A stretch of 64,000 nucleotides of DNA from Lichenostomus cassidix (lineage: Eukaryota > Chordata > Aves > Passeriformes > Meliphagidae): NCBI GenBank assembly GCA_008360975.2, contig CM039193.1, forward strand, positions 9,600,501 to 9,664,500. The letters run 5' to 3'. A program made the translations under genes and the position numbers. The notes under the pieces were generated by a model. The model did not search any database. It was given only the letters and a program-made list of their open reading frames with translations, and was not told the DNA's origin. Positions 61,501-64,000 of the stretch are shown here, piece by piece (positions within the stretch are counted from its first letter, which is position 1; each line of letters starts with the position of its first letter).

Positions 61501-64000
61501 AGCTGAAAACCAGAGCCTGGGAGCTCATTCAGCACCTGAAGCTATGCTTCAGCCTTTCAGTAAAAAAAATTGAATGTTTGACCATTATGATTTCTTTGCA
61601 CATCCAAAAATGAGGCTACTTGAAAAAAAGTTTATCTGTGGTTTGGGAAGATTGACATATTAGCTACTGTTTTGGGACATCTGGCTGGTAAAGAACTTGG
61701 TTAAACTCTCATGTTTATGGCTCATAGGTTGTTTATGGCAATGGCAGGTCAGAAATCCCCGTATTTATTCCCAACTGAGCTGATTGAAACTGGGACCTCT
61801 CAAGCAGAGTAATAAATGAAACAATCTTGCTTGCTGCTTAGAGAATAGTGCTGTCAAAGATCCTAGTCTGGATGTCATCAGGCAGCAATGACATGTGGGA
61901 GGGAAACACCATCTCCAGTGGGAAAGGGGCAGAACTAAGAATGAAATTGCAGAGTTAAGCCAGTCACTTCTCTCCTTGTGCTTCTCTTTCCCTCAGTGAA
62001 CAGGGAGACTGCAAACCTGAATGTCTGAGTGTCTCAAGGGTCTTAAATTGGAAAGCCTGATGATCCATTTTAGAAAATGGAAATGAGTGACATTGCTTCT
62101 GAAGAGGCTTCCTTCTGGCTCTTCAACAAATGCCAATTAACAAACAGGCTGGTTTACTTGATTTCTCAAGAGAATCCCCCAGCAAAGAAATTTACAGCTG
62201 ATTGATTGGAGCAGGATTTCATGGGCTCTTTTCACTACATTTTGTTGGCATTGAGAGGTCTAAATCTTGATTAAACAGCAGCAGAATCATGTTATAATAT
62301 ACAAATTCTAGGGAGTGTAAAAAGGAGACACCCTACTAGTGATTAGAGCTGAAACACAAGAACCAAATGTTAGATCCAGCTGGCAGATTTAAGAGGAAGA
62401 CTTTGCATTTGCTTACATTGCATTGAGTTGAGTTAAATCAGTAACTCAGCAAATTCAGAGCAGGTTTTTTTTTTATAACAGCCTACTAGACTCAGGATTT
62501 GAGCTGCAAATAATATTTTTAAGACACCAGTGAACTCTGGACCTGCTTTTTCAGAGGTACTAAGCATGTGCAGCTTAAGCTTCTGTCAGTGGAAGTTACA
62601 AAAAGGAAGAACACCTGAATATCAAATGCACAGAAATATTCAGAATGCAATGTGTCAGAGGTAAATCAATCCTTCCAAAAGGCTAGGATAATGTTTTTTA
62701 TGGTGCTTTAATGAAATGTATTCTCTTCTCACAAAAGCATAATGATCAGCCTATTTGAATTTGCTCCTTGAGTGTCTTTCTCAGGTTATTCAGTTTATGA
62801 CTCCATAATGAATATGTACAATTCTTCCCAATGCACATGGGCACTGCCCTTTCCTGAAGCATTAAGGCTTCATCTAAGCAATTGTGAGCACCTCAGCTCT
62901 TTTACTGAGAGACTGTTGCCCAATCTCTTCCATTTAAATGCTTCTAATTGCAAGATTATTTTTACACATTATTCACAGCTATTCCTTTTCCAGCATTTTC
63001 CTGAAGCTTCTTCTTTGCTTTGACATTTTCTTGCAGATAATATCACCTTTATTCAGTTAAGCTAAACAAGCCATAGTCCTCTTTTAAAAAATCTCTATTG
63101 TCTGTGCAAGGTGCCTTCCCCACATTTGATGGAACATTGAAGTTCATGTTTCATTAATGTTTGCATCATCAAAATTCAGGCTTCTGCTAATGTGTAACAT
63201 GAATAGGATAGAGGCTCAGTGTAAGTGAATTTACTTGAAAATCAAACCAGATTTTTCTTGCTTGAATTTTATGATGAAGAAAAATATTTGCCCATCAGTT
63301 TCATTTTAATACAAATAAAAGACTGATCAAAGACTGTGGGTGATCCTTGCCACCCTGGAGGCAAAATACGCAATTCTCATAGGCAGCCAAAATACCAATG
63401 TTTGGCTCTTGATTTTGTTGCTTTTAGGGCTGCAGGTGATTTTATTTTTGCTTTAGAAATTTCTTTTATCTAGAACCCATTGTGATGGCTGCTCACCTCT
63501 GAGATTGACTTTGGAAATCCCCATGTATTTTGTTGTTGTGTGGATATAGCTGGGATTTTTGTGTTTATTAATAGCATGCCCTTTAAGAGTGACTGCTTAT
63601 CCAACTGTAGAAGAATGAAGGGGTACTAGAAGATGGAATTTGCATTTTCTCATCTGGTAAATAGGTTTTCCCTCTTGTCATTCTCTCTGTGGAGTGGCAA
63701 ATCTAATTTGTAGGATTTTACTGGTCTGATCCTCAGGTGGTGTAAATCAGCACAGCTTCACTGATCTTGAAGTTGTGTGCCTGCTCAGGAGCAAGTGTGC
63801 CAACAAAAACCTCTCTCAGTATGATGTATTTTACATTCAGGGATATTGTTCCTTCAGTGTGCTCTAAGGGATGTGAGACCAGGGTGCTCAGATGAAGGGG
63901 CTGGAGAGCTCAAACCATCAGAGCCAGACCATGGCCAGGTTGAATGAAGAGTTTTGTTGTTGAGCTGAGGGCTTTGTGGAGCTTTTCAGCACTGCGTACC
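58569..64000 (+). other. UROC1 intron 1 (continues past the edge)
   Basis: At least 5.4 kb. I searched by eye for the expected exon 2 peptide (LALRNALRYFPP, YGHIYMYRFCP) and did not see it. It holds an AT-rich block with TAATTATT-type motifs (58960-59180) and a GC-rich repeat-like block (60915-61550). No other gene is recognised. Confidence 0.6.
60915..61550. repeat. GC-rich, CTGG/CCTGGGG-rich block, possibly a solo LTR
   Basis: About 600 bases of abrupt composition change inside AT-rich intron, full of CTCCTGGGG, CTGGTCCTG and TGGCTCTG steps, with a CCATTTAAACCC TATA-like element at about 61094-61105, and an A-rich TAAAAAAAATTG just beyond the end. It resembles endogenous-retrovirus LTRs common in birds, but I cannot define termini or a target-site duplication. 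Open frames on both strands here (153 codons at 60928-61389 minus, 87 at 61235-61498 plus) look incidental. Confidence 0.3.

Noticed and set aside
1..64000. Search for CRISPR arrays, bacterial operons, tRNA or rRNA genes and viral genes.
   Set aside because: Nothing supports any of these; the window is intron-rich vertebrate DNA. A tRNA scan and a repeat-library search were not possible here.

Overview
This is a stretch of vertebrate nuclear DNA, most likely from a bird. The genes have small exons separated by AT-rich introns with GT-AG splice sites. Two CpG-rich promoter islands stand out, and there are few interspersed repeats. The gene order does not match human. No bacterial, viral or CRISPR features were seen. 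The species assignment is an inference; the gene identities rest on conceptual translation and remembered family sequences, not on database searches.

Layout. (1) 1-490: the left edge holds the first coding exon (four codons plus a splice donor) and the start of intron 1 of TMEM43, minus strand. (2) 290-1420: a CpG island acts as a divergent promoter between TMEM43 (minus) and CHCHD4 (plus). (3) 939-8546: CHCHD4/MIA40 in three coding exons, 136 codons, complete and in frame, with an AATAAA at 8665. (4) 8691-14412: convergent intergenic DNA in which I recognise nothing. (5) 15661-55020, minus strand: a complete ten-exon gene of the netrin-4 family. All nine junctions keep phase, giving 638 codons: signal peptide, laminin N-terminal domain, three laminin EGF-like domains and a C-terminal netrin (C345C/NTR) module. 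Its position beside CHCHD4 is not where NTN4 sits in human, and the protein differs from human NTN4 in loop lengths, so I read it as a NTN4 paralogue. (6) 55.2-56.7 kb: a CpG-rich block with a long GTGTCC-type repeat, between two divergent genes. (7) 58443-58568, plus strand: first coding exon of UROC1 (urocanate hydratase); the rest of that gene lies beyond the right edge.

The four genes do not form a pathway. TMEM43 is an inner nuclear membrane protein, CHCHD4 is the oxidoreductase of the mitochondrial intermembrane space, the netrin-4-like protein is secreted to basement membranes, and UROC1 degrades histidine in the cytosol. The links visible here are regulatory: two head-to-head pairs (TMEM43/CHCHD4 and netrin-4-like/UROC1) and one tail-to-tail pair (CHCHD4/netrin-4-like).

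The most interesting content is the intact netrin-4-like gene, and a 178-codon same-strand open frame inside its third intron that is partly built from a diverged 60-bp (20-residue) tandem repeat.
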